Shown here piece after piece: positions 7,626 through 14,456 of a stretch of DNA of 36,154 nucleotides (position 1 is the stretch's first letter; every line of letters starts with the position of its first letter). The notes under the pieces are model-generated. The model saw nothing but the letters and a program-made list of their open reading frames with translations, searched no databases and was not told the DNA's origin. The position numbers and the translations under genes are program-made. Source of the DNA: Bacteroidales bacterium (GTDB lineage: Bacteria > Bacteroidota > Bacteroidia > Bacteroidales > P3); the NCBI GenBank assembly GCA_017509045.1, contig JAFWQP010000105.1, forward strand, positions 1 through 36,154. The letters are read 5' to 3'.

Positions 7626-9152
7626 TTAGTGCTTAAAATGGCGGAATCCGGTGATGGCCATACCCATCTTGTTCTTCTCGCAGTAGTCGATGGAATCTTG
7701 GTCGTGAATAGAGCCGCCGGGGTGTGCCACAGCCACAATGCCCGCCTCGTGTGCTATCTCCACACAGTCGGCAAAGGGGAAGAAGGCATCGCTAGCCATC
7801 ACGGCACCATGCAGGTCGAAGCCGAAGCTCTGAGCCTTAGCGATAGCTTGTTTCAGGGCATCCACGCGCGAGGTCTGCCCCGTGCCGCTGGCACATAGTT
7901 GGCCGTTCTTAGCCAGCACGATAGCGTTGCTCTTGGTATGTTTCACCAATATGGTGGCAAACGCCAAATCCTTCGCCTGCTGCTCGGTGATGGGGGTCGA
8001 GGTGACGCTCTTCGCCATATCGGCTGCGGTGGGCACCACCGTGTCGCGGTCCTGCACCAACACGCCGTCTAGCACGCTGCGGAACATCTTGTCGTGCATC
8101 TTAAAGGCGTTGCGCTTCAGTATGATGCGGTTCTTCTTGCCCTTCAGTATCGCGAGAGCCTCCTCGTCGTAGTCGGGAGCGATACACACCTCAAAGAATA
8201 TCTTGTGCATCTCCTCCGCCACCTCTTTGGTAATAGTGCGGTTGGCAATCAATATGCCGCCAAAGGCGGAAACGGGGTCGCCCGCCAGTGCGTCCTTCCA
8301 CGCCTCCAATAAAGTGGGGCGACAGGCCAGACCGCAGGCGTTGTTGTGCTTGAGGATGGCAAACGTTGTGTCGGCATAATCGTCAATCAGGGCACATGCA
8401 GCATCGATGTCGCCGATATTGTTGTACGAAATCTCCTTGCCGTTCAGCTTGGTGAAGCAGGCATCCAAATCGCCGAAATAGTAGCCCTTCTGGTGGGGAT
8501 TCTCACCATAGCGCAACACTTGTGCCTGCGTGCAGCTCTGCTTAAAGGCGGGCAGTCCTTCTTCGCGGTTGAAGTAGTTGAAGATAGCTGTGTCGTAGTG
8601 CGAGCTGACGTTAAACGCATACGCTGCAAAGCGGCGACGCTGCTCCAGCGTGGTGCCACCCTCCTGCTCGGTGTAGATGTTCAGAAACTCCTCGTAGTGG
8701 TTCACGGCGGGAACAATCACCACATCCTTGAAATTCTTGGCAGCGGCGCGTATCAGCGATATGCCTCCGATGTCGATTTTCTCGATGATGTCCTGCTCGG
8801 CAGCTCCGCTTGCCACAGTCGCCTCAAAGGGATAGAGGTCTACGATGACCAGGTCGATTTCGGGTATCTCATACTGTGCCAGCTGTTCGCCGTCGGAGAA
8901 CATGTCGCGGCGACTGAGGATGCCGCCGAACACCTTGGGGTGCAGCGTCTTCACCCTTCCGCCCAAAATGGAGGGGTAGCCCGTCAGCGACTCTACTGCC
9001 ACAGGCTCGATGCCCAAGTCGTTGATAAACTTATAAGTGCCACCTGTTGAGTAGATGGTAACGCCCTGCTCGTGCAAGGCCTTGACGATAGGTTCCAGTC
9101 CATCTTTGTAGAAGACTGATATAAGTGCTGATTTTATCTTTTTTGTTTCCAT
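7626..9152 (-). CDS. purH: Bifunctional AICAR transformylase/IMP cyclohydrolase PurH
   Basis: A 508-residue cytoplasmic enzyme for the last two steps of de novo IMP synthesis. The N-terminal third is the MGS-like cyclohydrolase domain (FYKDGLEPIVKAL, VESLTGYPSILGGRVKTLHP). The rest is the AICAR transformylase domain, with KHNNACGLA, the SDAFFPFADCVEIAHEAGI segment and the terminal HPGGSIHDQDSI. Length and domain order match the family. It lies between pfkA (49 bases upstream) and mreB (32 bases downstream) on the same strand. The spacer before it carries 9-bp repeats (9171-9197). Confidence 0.97.
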   Translation of the reverse strand: METKKIKSALISVFYKDGLEPIVKALHEQGVTIYSTGGTYKFINDLGIEPVAVESLTGYPSILGGRVKTLHPKVFGGILSRRDMFSDGEQLAQYEIPEIDLVIVDLYPFEATVASGAAEQDIIEKIDIGGISLIRAAAKNFKDVVIVPAVNHYEEFLNIYTEQEGGTTLEQRRRFAAYAFNVSSHYDTAIFNYFNREEGLPAFKQSCTQAQVLRYGENPHQKGYYFGDLDACFTKLNGKEISYNNIGDIDAACALIDDYADTTFAILKHNNACGLACRPTLLEAWKDALAGDPVSAFGGILIANRTITKEVAEEMHKIFFEVCIAPDYDEEALAILKGKKNRIILKRNAFKMHDKMFRSVLDGVLVQDRDTVVPTAADMAKSVTSTPITEQQAKDLAFATILVKHTKSNAIVLAKNGQLCASGTGQTSRVDALKQAIAKAQSFGFDLHGAVMASDAFFPFADCVEIAHEAGIVAVAHPGGSIHDQDSIDYCEKNKMGMAITGFRHFKH

Positions 9153-9170
9153 AATTCGCTTTATTATCTA

Positions 9171-9197
9171 TATGTCCCTATAGCTCTTATAGTTTCT
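9171..9197 (-). repeat. Three 9-bp-period repeats in the pfkA-purH spacer
   Basis: Read on the - strand (the sense strand of purH), the spacer contains AGAAACTAT, AAGAGCTAT and AGGGACATA in tandem. They resemble the AGGAACTAT units at 28317-28343 and the CTAG repeats at 25996-26050. Confidence 0.5.
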
Positions 9198-9201
9198 GTT
9201 A

Positions 9202-10302
9202 TTACTCTCCAAATTCTATTCCCAGCCCTCTCGCGGTGTCCACCAGGCGGCTGTTGGGGTCGACAAGGTTTTGCGCCTTCACCGCCTCCTCCAGAGGCAC
9301 AGCCACTATCTCAGGGTGTCGGTAGGCAACCATTTGTCCGTATTGGCCTTCTATGACCAGTTCCATCGCCCGCACCCCGAACTCCGATGCCAATATGCGG
9401 TCGAAAGCTATCGGAGTGCCGCCGCGTTGCAGGTGGCCCAATATGGTGCAGCGTATGTCGTGCTCCACGCCTGCCGCCTTCAGTTCGGCAGCCAGTTGGT
9501 GGCCGATGCCGCCCAGCTTAATGTGCTGGTAGCCCACCTCGCCAGTCTCGGTGCCGGTGATGCTGCCACCCTTAGGCTTCGCACCCTCTGCCACCACTAT
9601 GATGCAGTAGCCGTGACGCTTGTTGTAGCGTTGCTCAATCTTAGCCTTAATCTTCTCCACATCGTAGGGTATCTCCGGTATCACGCACACGTCGGCACCG
9701 CCGGCGATAGCGCTGTGGAGCGCTATCCAACCCGCATCGCGACCCATCACCTCCATGATAAACACACGGTTGTGGCTAGCCGCTGTGGTCACCAGCTTAT
9801 CGATAGCCTCCGTGCATATCTGCACCGCAGTTTGGAAACCGAAAGTATAGTCGGTCGACGACAAATCGTTGTCAATCGTCTTAGGCACACCCACGATATT
9901 CAATCCCTTCTGAGCCAAGCCCAGCGAGATACGTTGCGAGCCGTCGCCGCCGATATTAATCACCGCGTCGACACCCATATACTGCAACTTGCGCAGCATC
10001 TCGTCGCTGCGGTCCACCGTGGTCCAGCTTCCGTCAGCCTCCTTTACGGGCCATGCAAAGGGGCCGCCCTTGTTGGTGGTGCCCAAGATGGTGCCACCCT
10101 GTATCTGCAAACCCTCTACGCTCTTCTCCGTCAGCTCCACAATCTCGGTTGGCTCGCGCAGCACGCCGTTGAACGACTCGATGCACCCTATCACCTCCCA
10201 GTCTTTTTCCTGAGAGGCACGCTTCACGATGCCGCGAATCACAGCATTCAAACCGGGGCAATCGCCGCCGCCGGTGAGGACCATAACCCTTTTTAAAGCC
10301 AT
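9202..10302 (-). CDS. pfkA: 6-phosphofructokinase, probably ATP-dependent
   Basis: A 366-residue enzyme that phosphorylates fructose 6-phosphate, the committed step of glycolysis. Visible family motifs are GGGDCPGLNA (11-20), GGDGS (118-122), PKTIDND (140-146, with catalytic Asp144) and MGRDAGW. The residue after GGD is Gly121, which in this family favours ATP; the pyrophosphate-using enzymes have Asp there. The position that is Gly in E. coli PfkA (PGTIDND) is Lys141 here, as in the group III or mixed-substrate enzymes. I therefore call it ATP-dependent with moderate confidence. It is the first gene of the pfkA-purH-mreB group and has its own -7 box and leader hairpin. Confidence 0.93.
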   Translation of the reverse strand: MALKRVMVLTGGGDCPGLNAVIRGIVKRASQEKDWEVIGCIESFNGVLREPTEIVELTEKSVEGLQIQGGTILGTTNKGGPFAWPVKEADGSWTTVDRSDEMLRKLQYMGVDAVINIGGDGSQRISLGLAQKGLNIVGVPKTIDNDLSSTDYTFGFQTAVQICTEAIDKLVTTAASHNRVFIMEVMGRDAGWIALHSAIAGGADVCVIPEIPYDVEKIKAKIEQRYNKRHGYCIIVVAEGAKPKGGSITGTETGEVGYQHIKLGGIGHQLAAELKAAGVEHDIRCTILGHLQRGGTPIAFDRILASEFGVRAMELVIEGQYGQMVAYRHPEIVAVPLEEAVKAQNLVDPNSRLVDTARGLGIEFGE

Positions 10303-10329
10303 ACTCTTTTTACTATTATACTAATTTAC

Positions 10330-10359
10330 ATTGGTTTGCAGCCGAAGCTTCAAACCAAT
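10330..10359 (-). promoter_or_regulatory. Hairpin at the 5' end of the pfkA mRNA
   Basis: ATTGGTTTG and CAAACCAAT form a perfect 9-bp stem with a 12-base loop. It lies between the -7 box (10368-10375) and the pfkA start codon, so it would be at the extreme 5' end of the transcript. It may stabilise the mRNA or control its translation. Confidence 0.45.
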
Positions 10360-10367
10360 AGAACTTA

Positions 10368-10375
10368 CAAATATA
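10368..10375 (-). promoter_or_regulatory. -7 promoter box for pfkA
   Basis: On the - strand this reads TATATTTG, an exact match to TAnnTTTG, 66 bases before the pfkA ATG. No clear TTG -33 element is found at 17-21 bases upstream. Confidence 0.55.
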
Positions 10376-10491
10376 CGAATTATTTTTTATATAGTAATAA
10401 AAAAACTTCACATCCACCTTCCGCAACCCCCACTCTCTGCATCTTTCAGCCCTCTCAAATTATGCTATCATTTCCTCGATGGCTTCTCTAC

Positions 10492-10580
10492 TTATACCTT
10501 AGTTATACTTTAGTTATACCTTAGTTATTCTATATATAATAGAATAACTAAGGTATAACTAAAGTATAACTAAGGTATAA
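10492..10580. repeat. Large palindrome of 11-bp units, copy 1
   Basis: Two perfect 40-bp arms are separated by 9 bases. Each arm is made of tandem 11-bp units TTATACCTTAG, TTATACTTTAG, TTATACCTTAG and a partial unit. The same structure occurs at 27121-27209 in the opposite orientation, judged by the shared flank CTTATCCTATCG. It lies between divergently transcribed genes and upstream of both promoters, so it is not a terminator of either. Confidence 0.9.
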
Positions 10581-10676
10581 CGATAGGATAAGTAAAGAAA
10601 CCATCAAGGAGCGAGGCTGGGAAGGTTTTGACACAAAAGTTGCGCAGGAATAACCTGATTATTGAAAAAAAAGTTG

Positions 10677-10684
10677 TATCTTTG
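10677..10684 (+). promoter_or_regulatory. -7 promoter box for the beta-CASP hydrolase gene
   Basis: TATCTTTG matches TAnnTTTG exactly and lies 86 bases before the ATG at 10771. A -33 TTG at the standard spacing is not clear; CTG occurs at 10655-10657. Confidence 0.5.
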
Positions 10685-10770
10685 CTTGTCATATTGTTTC
10701 TGCCAAATATGGGGAGAACGGTGATATTTATTTATAGAACATTCTGTTAGATAATAATAACGACTCTATT

Positions 10771-12171
10771 ATGAAACTGACATTTCTAGGCGCGGCGCGC
10801 GAGGTGACGGGAAGCAAGCACCTCATCACGACCAAAAAGGGATTGAAAATTTTGCTCGACTGCGGCATGTATCAAGGCAAAGGTCTCGAGACCGACGCCA
10901 TGAACCGCGACCTCGGTTTCGACCCGACCGAGATTGACTTTCTTATCCTTTCGCATGCACATATCGACCACTCTGGTCTTATCCCCTATATCTACAAATT
11001 GGGCTTCCGCGGTACGGTGCTGTGCACCCCCGCCACACGCGACCTGTGTGCCATCATGCTCGCCGATGCGGGACGTATTCAGGTGGCTGATGTGAACACT
11101 TTCAACAAGAAGCGCAAGGCTTTGGGCGAAGAGCCCGTCGAGCCTATCTACACCGAGGAGGATGCCCAGCAGTGTATGAGCTGCTTTATCAGTGTGCCCT
11201 ACCACAAGCCGTTCAACATCGAAGGGGAGGTGACGGTGCAGTTTTTCGATGCGGGACACATCTTGGGCAGCAGTTGCGTATATCTGGAGATAAAGGACGG
11301 CCGCCGTTTGATTAAGTTGGCCTTCACAGGCGATATAGGCCGCTACGACAAGCACATATTGAAAGACCCCGAGTCCTTCCCCCAGGTGGACTACCTCATC
11401 ATGGAGTCGACCTACGGCGACCGCCTGCACGATACCCTTGTCGATGCTGAGCAGCAACTGCTTATGGCGGTGCTGGACACCTGTACCAAGAAGAAGGGCA
11501 AATTGATAATTCCTTCGTTCGCCATCGGCCGCGCTCAGGAGATTATCTATGCCCTTGACCGTTTGTCGAACGCCAAACTATTGCCCGACATAGACGTGTT
11601 TGTCGACAGCCCGCTCAGCGTTTCCGCCACCAACATCATGCGGCTGCACGAGGAGTGTTTTGGCGCGCCTATCTTGGAGTATATGAAGAGTGACCCCGAC
11701 CCCTTTGGCTTCGACCGCCTACAGTATATCCAATCGGTGCAGGCCTCCAAGGAGCTGAATGTGCGTCACAAACCTTGCGTCATCATCTCCGCCTCGGGCA
11801 TGATGGAGGCAGGACGGGTGAAACACCATATAGCCAACCATATCGAAAACCCCTCCACCACCATCCTATGTGTGGGTTATTGTGAGCCTAAGACGCTGGG
11901 CGCAAAGATAATGCGTGGCGACGAGGAGGTGTCGATATTTGGCCACATGCACAAGGTGCGTGCCGAGCTGCGGCGCATTGAGTCATTGTCGGGTCACGGT
12001 GATTACAGCGAGATGATTAACTACATTGGCTGTCAGGAAAAGAAGAAGCTGAAGAAGATATTTCTTGTGCACGGTGAAGCCAAAACGCAGGAGCATTTTC
12101 GCACCACCCTCAACGAGGTGGGTTGGAAACATGTTGAGATACCCGAGTTCCGCCAGGAGGTGGAGCTGTGA
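10771..12171 (+). CDS. Metallo-beta-lactamase/beta-CASP family hydrolase, probable RNase
   Basis: A 466-residue protein with the metallo-beta-lactamase fold plus a beta-CASP insert, the architecture of RNA-processing nucleases such as the archaeal CPSF-like and bacterial YSH1-like proteins. Metal-binding motifs are SHAHIDHSG (His62, His64, Asp66, His67), DAGHILGSS and FTGDIGRYD. Beta-CASP motif A is FVDSPLS, the ISASGMMEAGRVKHHI segment is typical, and the C-terminal RMMBL part has SGHGDYSEM and FLVHGE. It acts in the cytoplasm, having no signal peptide. The nuclease function is inferred from the family. It has its own -7 box, with a 125-base gap before the next gene. Confidence 0.88.
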   Translation: MKLTFLGAAREVTGSKHLITTKKGLKILLDCGMYQGKGLETDAMNRDLGFDPTEIDFLILSHAHIDHSGLIPYIYKLGFRGTVLCTPATRDLCAIMLADAGRIQVADVNTFNKKRKALGEEPVEPIYTEEDAQQCMSCFISVPYHKPFNIEGEVTVQFFDAGHILGSSCVYLEIKDGRRLIKLAFTGDIGRYDKHILKDPESFPQVDYLIMESTYGDRLHDTLVDAEQQLLMAVLDTCTKKKGKLIIPSFAIGRAQEIIYALDRLSNAKLLPDIDVFVDSPLSVSATNIMRLHEECFGAPILEYMKSDPDPFGFDRLQYIQSVQASKELNVRHKPCVIISASGMMEAGRVKHHIANHIENPSTTILCVGYCEPKTLGAKIMRGDEEVSIFGHMHKVRAELRRIESLSGHGDYSEMINYIGCQEKKKLKKIFLVHGEAKTQEHFRTTLNEVGWKHVEIPEFRQEVEL

Positions 12172-12296
12172 CATCGAACAGCGCTCGAAACGTAGCGATA
12201 ATAGTTTTATTTGAATGTTAAACTTTTTCAGTATCACCCACAATAAAATGAAGAAAGGCACGTTTTATGTGGGCATATACTAAACATCAGTTCTCT

Positions 12297-13808
12297 ATGA
12301 AGAAACATCTCACACTGCTTGCAGCCTTGCTGCTGACATTGTCGGTTTTTGCTCAAGCCGACAAGGCGAAATTCTATATCGAAGGGCAGATAGCCACTCC
12401 GACCAAGAGCGGGCAGCCCTGGAAGTTGTACAACATACGCAGTCAGGGCATTTCGTTTACGGACAGCGACACCATCTACGGCCACGACACGGACAAGGGG
12501 GTGCAGCTGGTATTCGACCACGCGGCAACGACTCACCCTCAGGGATTTGCCTGCGGGTTGAAGTTCTATCGCTGGCAGAACAACAGCGGACGCTGGCAGG
12601 TGGACAGCGAGGTGGAGAACGCTGAGGCAGCCTATACGCAGCAGAAGGTGATGAGCATCATGCTGGTGCTCGACTGCTCGTCCTCAATAGGCGATGCCGA
12701 CTTTGTGAAACTGAAGAATGCTGCGAAGCAGTTTATCGACGTGATTGTGGATAAGTCGAGCGACGGCAACGTGCATATCGGCATTGTGGGCTTTAACTCG
12801 ATGAAGAATACTAAGACCTTCGACATCAGACCGCTGACGAAGGAGAGCCGCAAGGAGATGTATCAGTTTATAGACTCGCTGAAACTGAACAACCGCACGG
12901 CATTCTATTACGCTATTAACCAAGGCTTGGACAATATCAAGAAGTATGTCGGCAAGTTGAAGATTGACAAGGAGAAGAAATACGACGGCAATTTTGTGAT
13001 TGCCTTTACCGACGGATATGACAACGACTCGTTCGACCCCAAAATCGGCAAGGCCGCCGAGGGAACCGAGCACCGCTATTTCCAACACATCAACCAACGT
13101 ATTCTGAAAGAGAAAATAGGTGGTGCGCCGATTGAGAGCTATGTGCTGGCAATCAGGGGCAACGATGTGGATAGGACGAATACTGACTTTGAGCGGGTGC
13201 TGGGTGCGCTGTCGCACAACTCGAATGGCGATAAGTTCTACCAACTTTCGAACTTCGACAAGTTGCAGGCTGCTTTTGAGGAGATTGGCACCAACCTGAT
13301 CAACAAGTGGCAAAGCATCTACTGCTATATTCCGCGCGGCTATGACGGGCGGGTGCGTTGGACTATTGAGTGCGGCGATGTGGCTCGCAAGTTCTTTATG
13401 GGTGTGAACGGAAGCCTCGGCTGGCTGGAGTATCCTCTTGTCCGCGACGAGGTGTTGCACACCTATGTCAAAGAACCGGGCGGCTTCATTTTGGCAGCAG
13501 GACTTGATATGACGTTCCCCGTTACTAACCTCATCTCGGTGGGTGGCTATGTGGAGTTGAATATGGCATCGGGTGGTGTGGGCTTTGGGTTCACTCCCGA
13601 GGTGGCGTTCACATTCCCTAACAATAGCGCCATCATGCTGGGCATGGGCTACCGTGGGGCAGACCATTTCAACAGCAACGGTGTGCTGTTTCGAGCTGCC
13701 TATAAGCATACAGGCCCGTGGTATTTCACCGCATCCTATTCGGTGGGGTATGGCAACACCTTTATGCTCGGCGCGGGATACACCATCTGGGGAAGAAAAC
13801 TGGAATAG
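12297..13808 (+). CDS. Exported von Willebrand factor A protein with barrel-like C-terminus
   Basis: A 503-residue protein. I start it at 12297 because this ATG opens the signal peptide (ending SVFAQ); an in-frame ATG ten codons earlier adds only polar residues. Residues about 20-115 are an unrecognised beta-rich domain. A vWA domain follows at about 118-330 with a complete metal-ion-dependent adhesion site: DCSSS (Asp126, Ser128, Ser130), Thr201 and Asp239 in FTDGYDN. Residues about 400-503 are alternating Gly-rich and aromatic beta strands typical of an outer-membrane barrel. A vWA domain joined to a partial barrel is unusual, and I do not know a named family for it. Two small genes follow. 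Confidence 0.75.
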   Translation: MKKHLTLLAALLLTLSVFAQADKAKFYIEGQIATPTKSGQPWKLYNIRSQGISFTDSDTIYGHDTDKGVQLVFDHAATTHPQGFACGLKFYRWQNNSGRWQVDSEVENAEAAYTQQKVMSIMLVLDCSSSIGDADFVKLKNAAKQFIDVIVDKSSDGNVHIGIVGFNSMKNTKTFDIRPLTKESRKEMYQFIDSLKLNNRTAFYYAINQGLDNIKKYVGKLKIDKEKKYDGNFVIAFTDGYDNDSFDPKIGKAAEGTEHRYFQHINQRILKEKIGGAPIESYVLAIRGNDVDRTNTDFERVLGALSHNSNGDKFYQLSNFDKLQAAFEEIGTNLINKWQSIYCYIPRGYDGRVRWTIECGDVARKFFMGVNGSLGWLEYPLVRDEVLHTYVKEPGGFILAAGLDMTFPVTNLISVGGYVELNMASGGVGFGFTPEVAFTFPNNSAIMLGMGYRGADHFNSNGVLFRAAYKHTGPWYFTASYSVGYGNTFMLGAGYTIWGRKLE

Positions 13809-13879
13809 GGCTAACCTATTTATGCCTAATTGGTTGGACTATTTCGACCTTATGTATATGACCTAATCGGGAGCTAACA

Positions 13880-14173
13880 ATGGATTTGAAGAATTTGTTC
13901 AATCGCACACCCGTCAAGATATTATTCCTGACGCTTCTATTCATCCTTATAATGGTTATCGGTTTGATACCGCTGACTATAGTGCTGGCGATGGATCAGA
14001 CGCTGTTTATCCGTATCTTGATAGCGGCAGCGGGCATCATCTGGGCAATTCTGACGGTGAACTACATATCGTTCCGAAGCGAGTACTGGAAGAAATGGCG
14101 GCAATGGCGGCATGAGCTGCGTCATGCTAAGATGAAGCATGGTTTTGAGCACTATCCCGAAATATGGCTTTGA
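13880..14173 (+). CDS. Small two-helix inner-membrane protein of unknown function
   Basis: A 97-residue protein with two hydrophobic segments (about residues 13-38 and 42-64) and a basic, Trp/Arg-rich tail (KKWRQWRHELRHAKMKHGFEHYP). The positive tail suggests that both ends lie in the cytoplasm. It starts 71 bases after the vWA gene and overlaps the next gene by 10 bases, so translational coupling with that gene is likely. I do not recognise the family. Confidence 0.65.
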   Translation: MDLKNLFNRTPVKILFLTLLFILIMVIGLIPLTIVLAMDQTLFIRILIAAAGIIWAILTVNYISFRSEYWKKWRQWRHELRHAKMKHGFEHYPEIWL

Positions 14174-14367
14174 GGGAGAAATATCCGATGGCGATACGCC
14201 GCTTTGAGCAACACAATCGTCACCGCAAACATCCCTTAAAGGAGAGCGAGATGGTGAAACAGGCCATGCAGGTAAGTGAGGAGGAATGGGCGGCACGTGA
14301 AGAGTTTCGCCGTCAGGCAAAGGAAGAGAAGAAACAATACGAAGAAGGTGGATATAAGCACATCTAA
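14164..14367 (+). CDS. Small charged protein of unknown function
   Basis: A 67-residue hydrophilic protein, mostly helical and rich in Glu, Lys and Arg (VSEEEWAAREEFRRQAKEEKKQYEEGG). Its ATG lies inside the end of the preceding membrane-protein gene, with a 10-base overlap in a different frame, an arrangement typical of coupled translation. No Shine-Dalgarno sequence is evident, which is common in Bacteroidota. The coupling, the consistent composition and the following hairpin support a real gene. Its role is unknown; a partner of the 97-residue membrane protein is plausible. Confidence 0.55.
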   Translation: MALREKYPMAIRRFEQHNRHRKHPLKESEMVKQAMQVSEEEWAAREEFRRQAKEEKKQYEEGGYKHI

Positions 14368-14405
14368 ATCAAAATAGAAGTCCCCTACTAAGGTACCTAA
14401 AATAG

Positions 14406-14438
14406 GCAGGGGGCTCGGCGGAACGCCGAGCCCCCTGC
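14406..14438. terminator. GC-rich perfect hairpin between converging genes
   Basis: A perfect 15-bp stem (GCAGGGGGCTCGGCG / CGCCGAGCCCCCTGC) has a GAA loop. The + strand side has no T-run; the - strand side continues CTATTTTAGG, a weak T-tail. It probably ends the M16 protease transcript and may also serve the small genes. Confidence 0.65.
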
Positions 14439-14456
14439 TGTAGAGCTTGGCTCATT

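Larger units (their letters stand above)
10303..10770. other. Divergent intergenic region between pfkA and the beta-CASP gene
   Basis: These 468 bases hold no credible gene. From left to right they contain the pfkA leader hairpin (10330-10359), a - strand -7 box (10368-10375), a C-rich AT-poor stretch, the large 11-bp-unit palindrome (10492-10580) with weaker palindromic flanks, and a + strand -7 box (10677-10684). Around the palindrome, CCTCGATGGCTTCTCTAC (10474-10491) and the reverse complement of 10591-10608 agree at 15 of 18 positions, so the inverted symmetry extends beyond the perfect arms. Confidence 0.7.

Noticed and set aside
9271-10296. Long open frame (341 codons) on the + strand opposite pfkA
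   Set aside because: It is the antisense shadow of a gene with clear family motifs. Its product is His/Leu/Ala-rich with no recognisable domain.
10331-10524. Small frames in the pfkA/beta-CASP intergenic region
   Set aside because: They run through the promoter and the palindrome, and their composition follows the repeat.
10492-10580. Transcription terminator
   Set aside because: Both neighbouring genes are transcribed away from it, and both copies of the palindrome lie upstream of promoters.
10771-12171. Beta-lactamase / antibiotic resistance gene
   Set aside because: The metallo-beta-lactamase fold here carries beta-CASP and RMMBL segments typical of RNA nucleases, and no signal peptide.
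12684-13709. Long open frame (341 codons) on the - strand opposite the vWA gene
   Set aside because: The vWA frame has a signal peptide and a full metal-binding site; the antisense frame has neither a signal nor a family resemblance.
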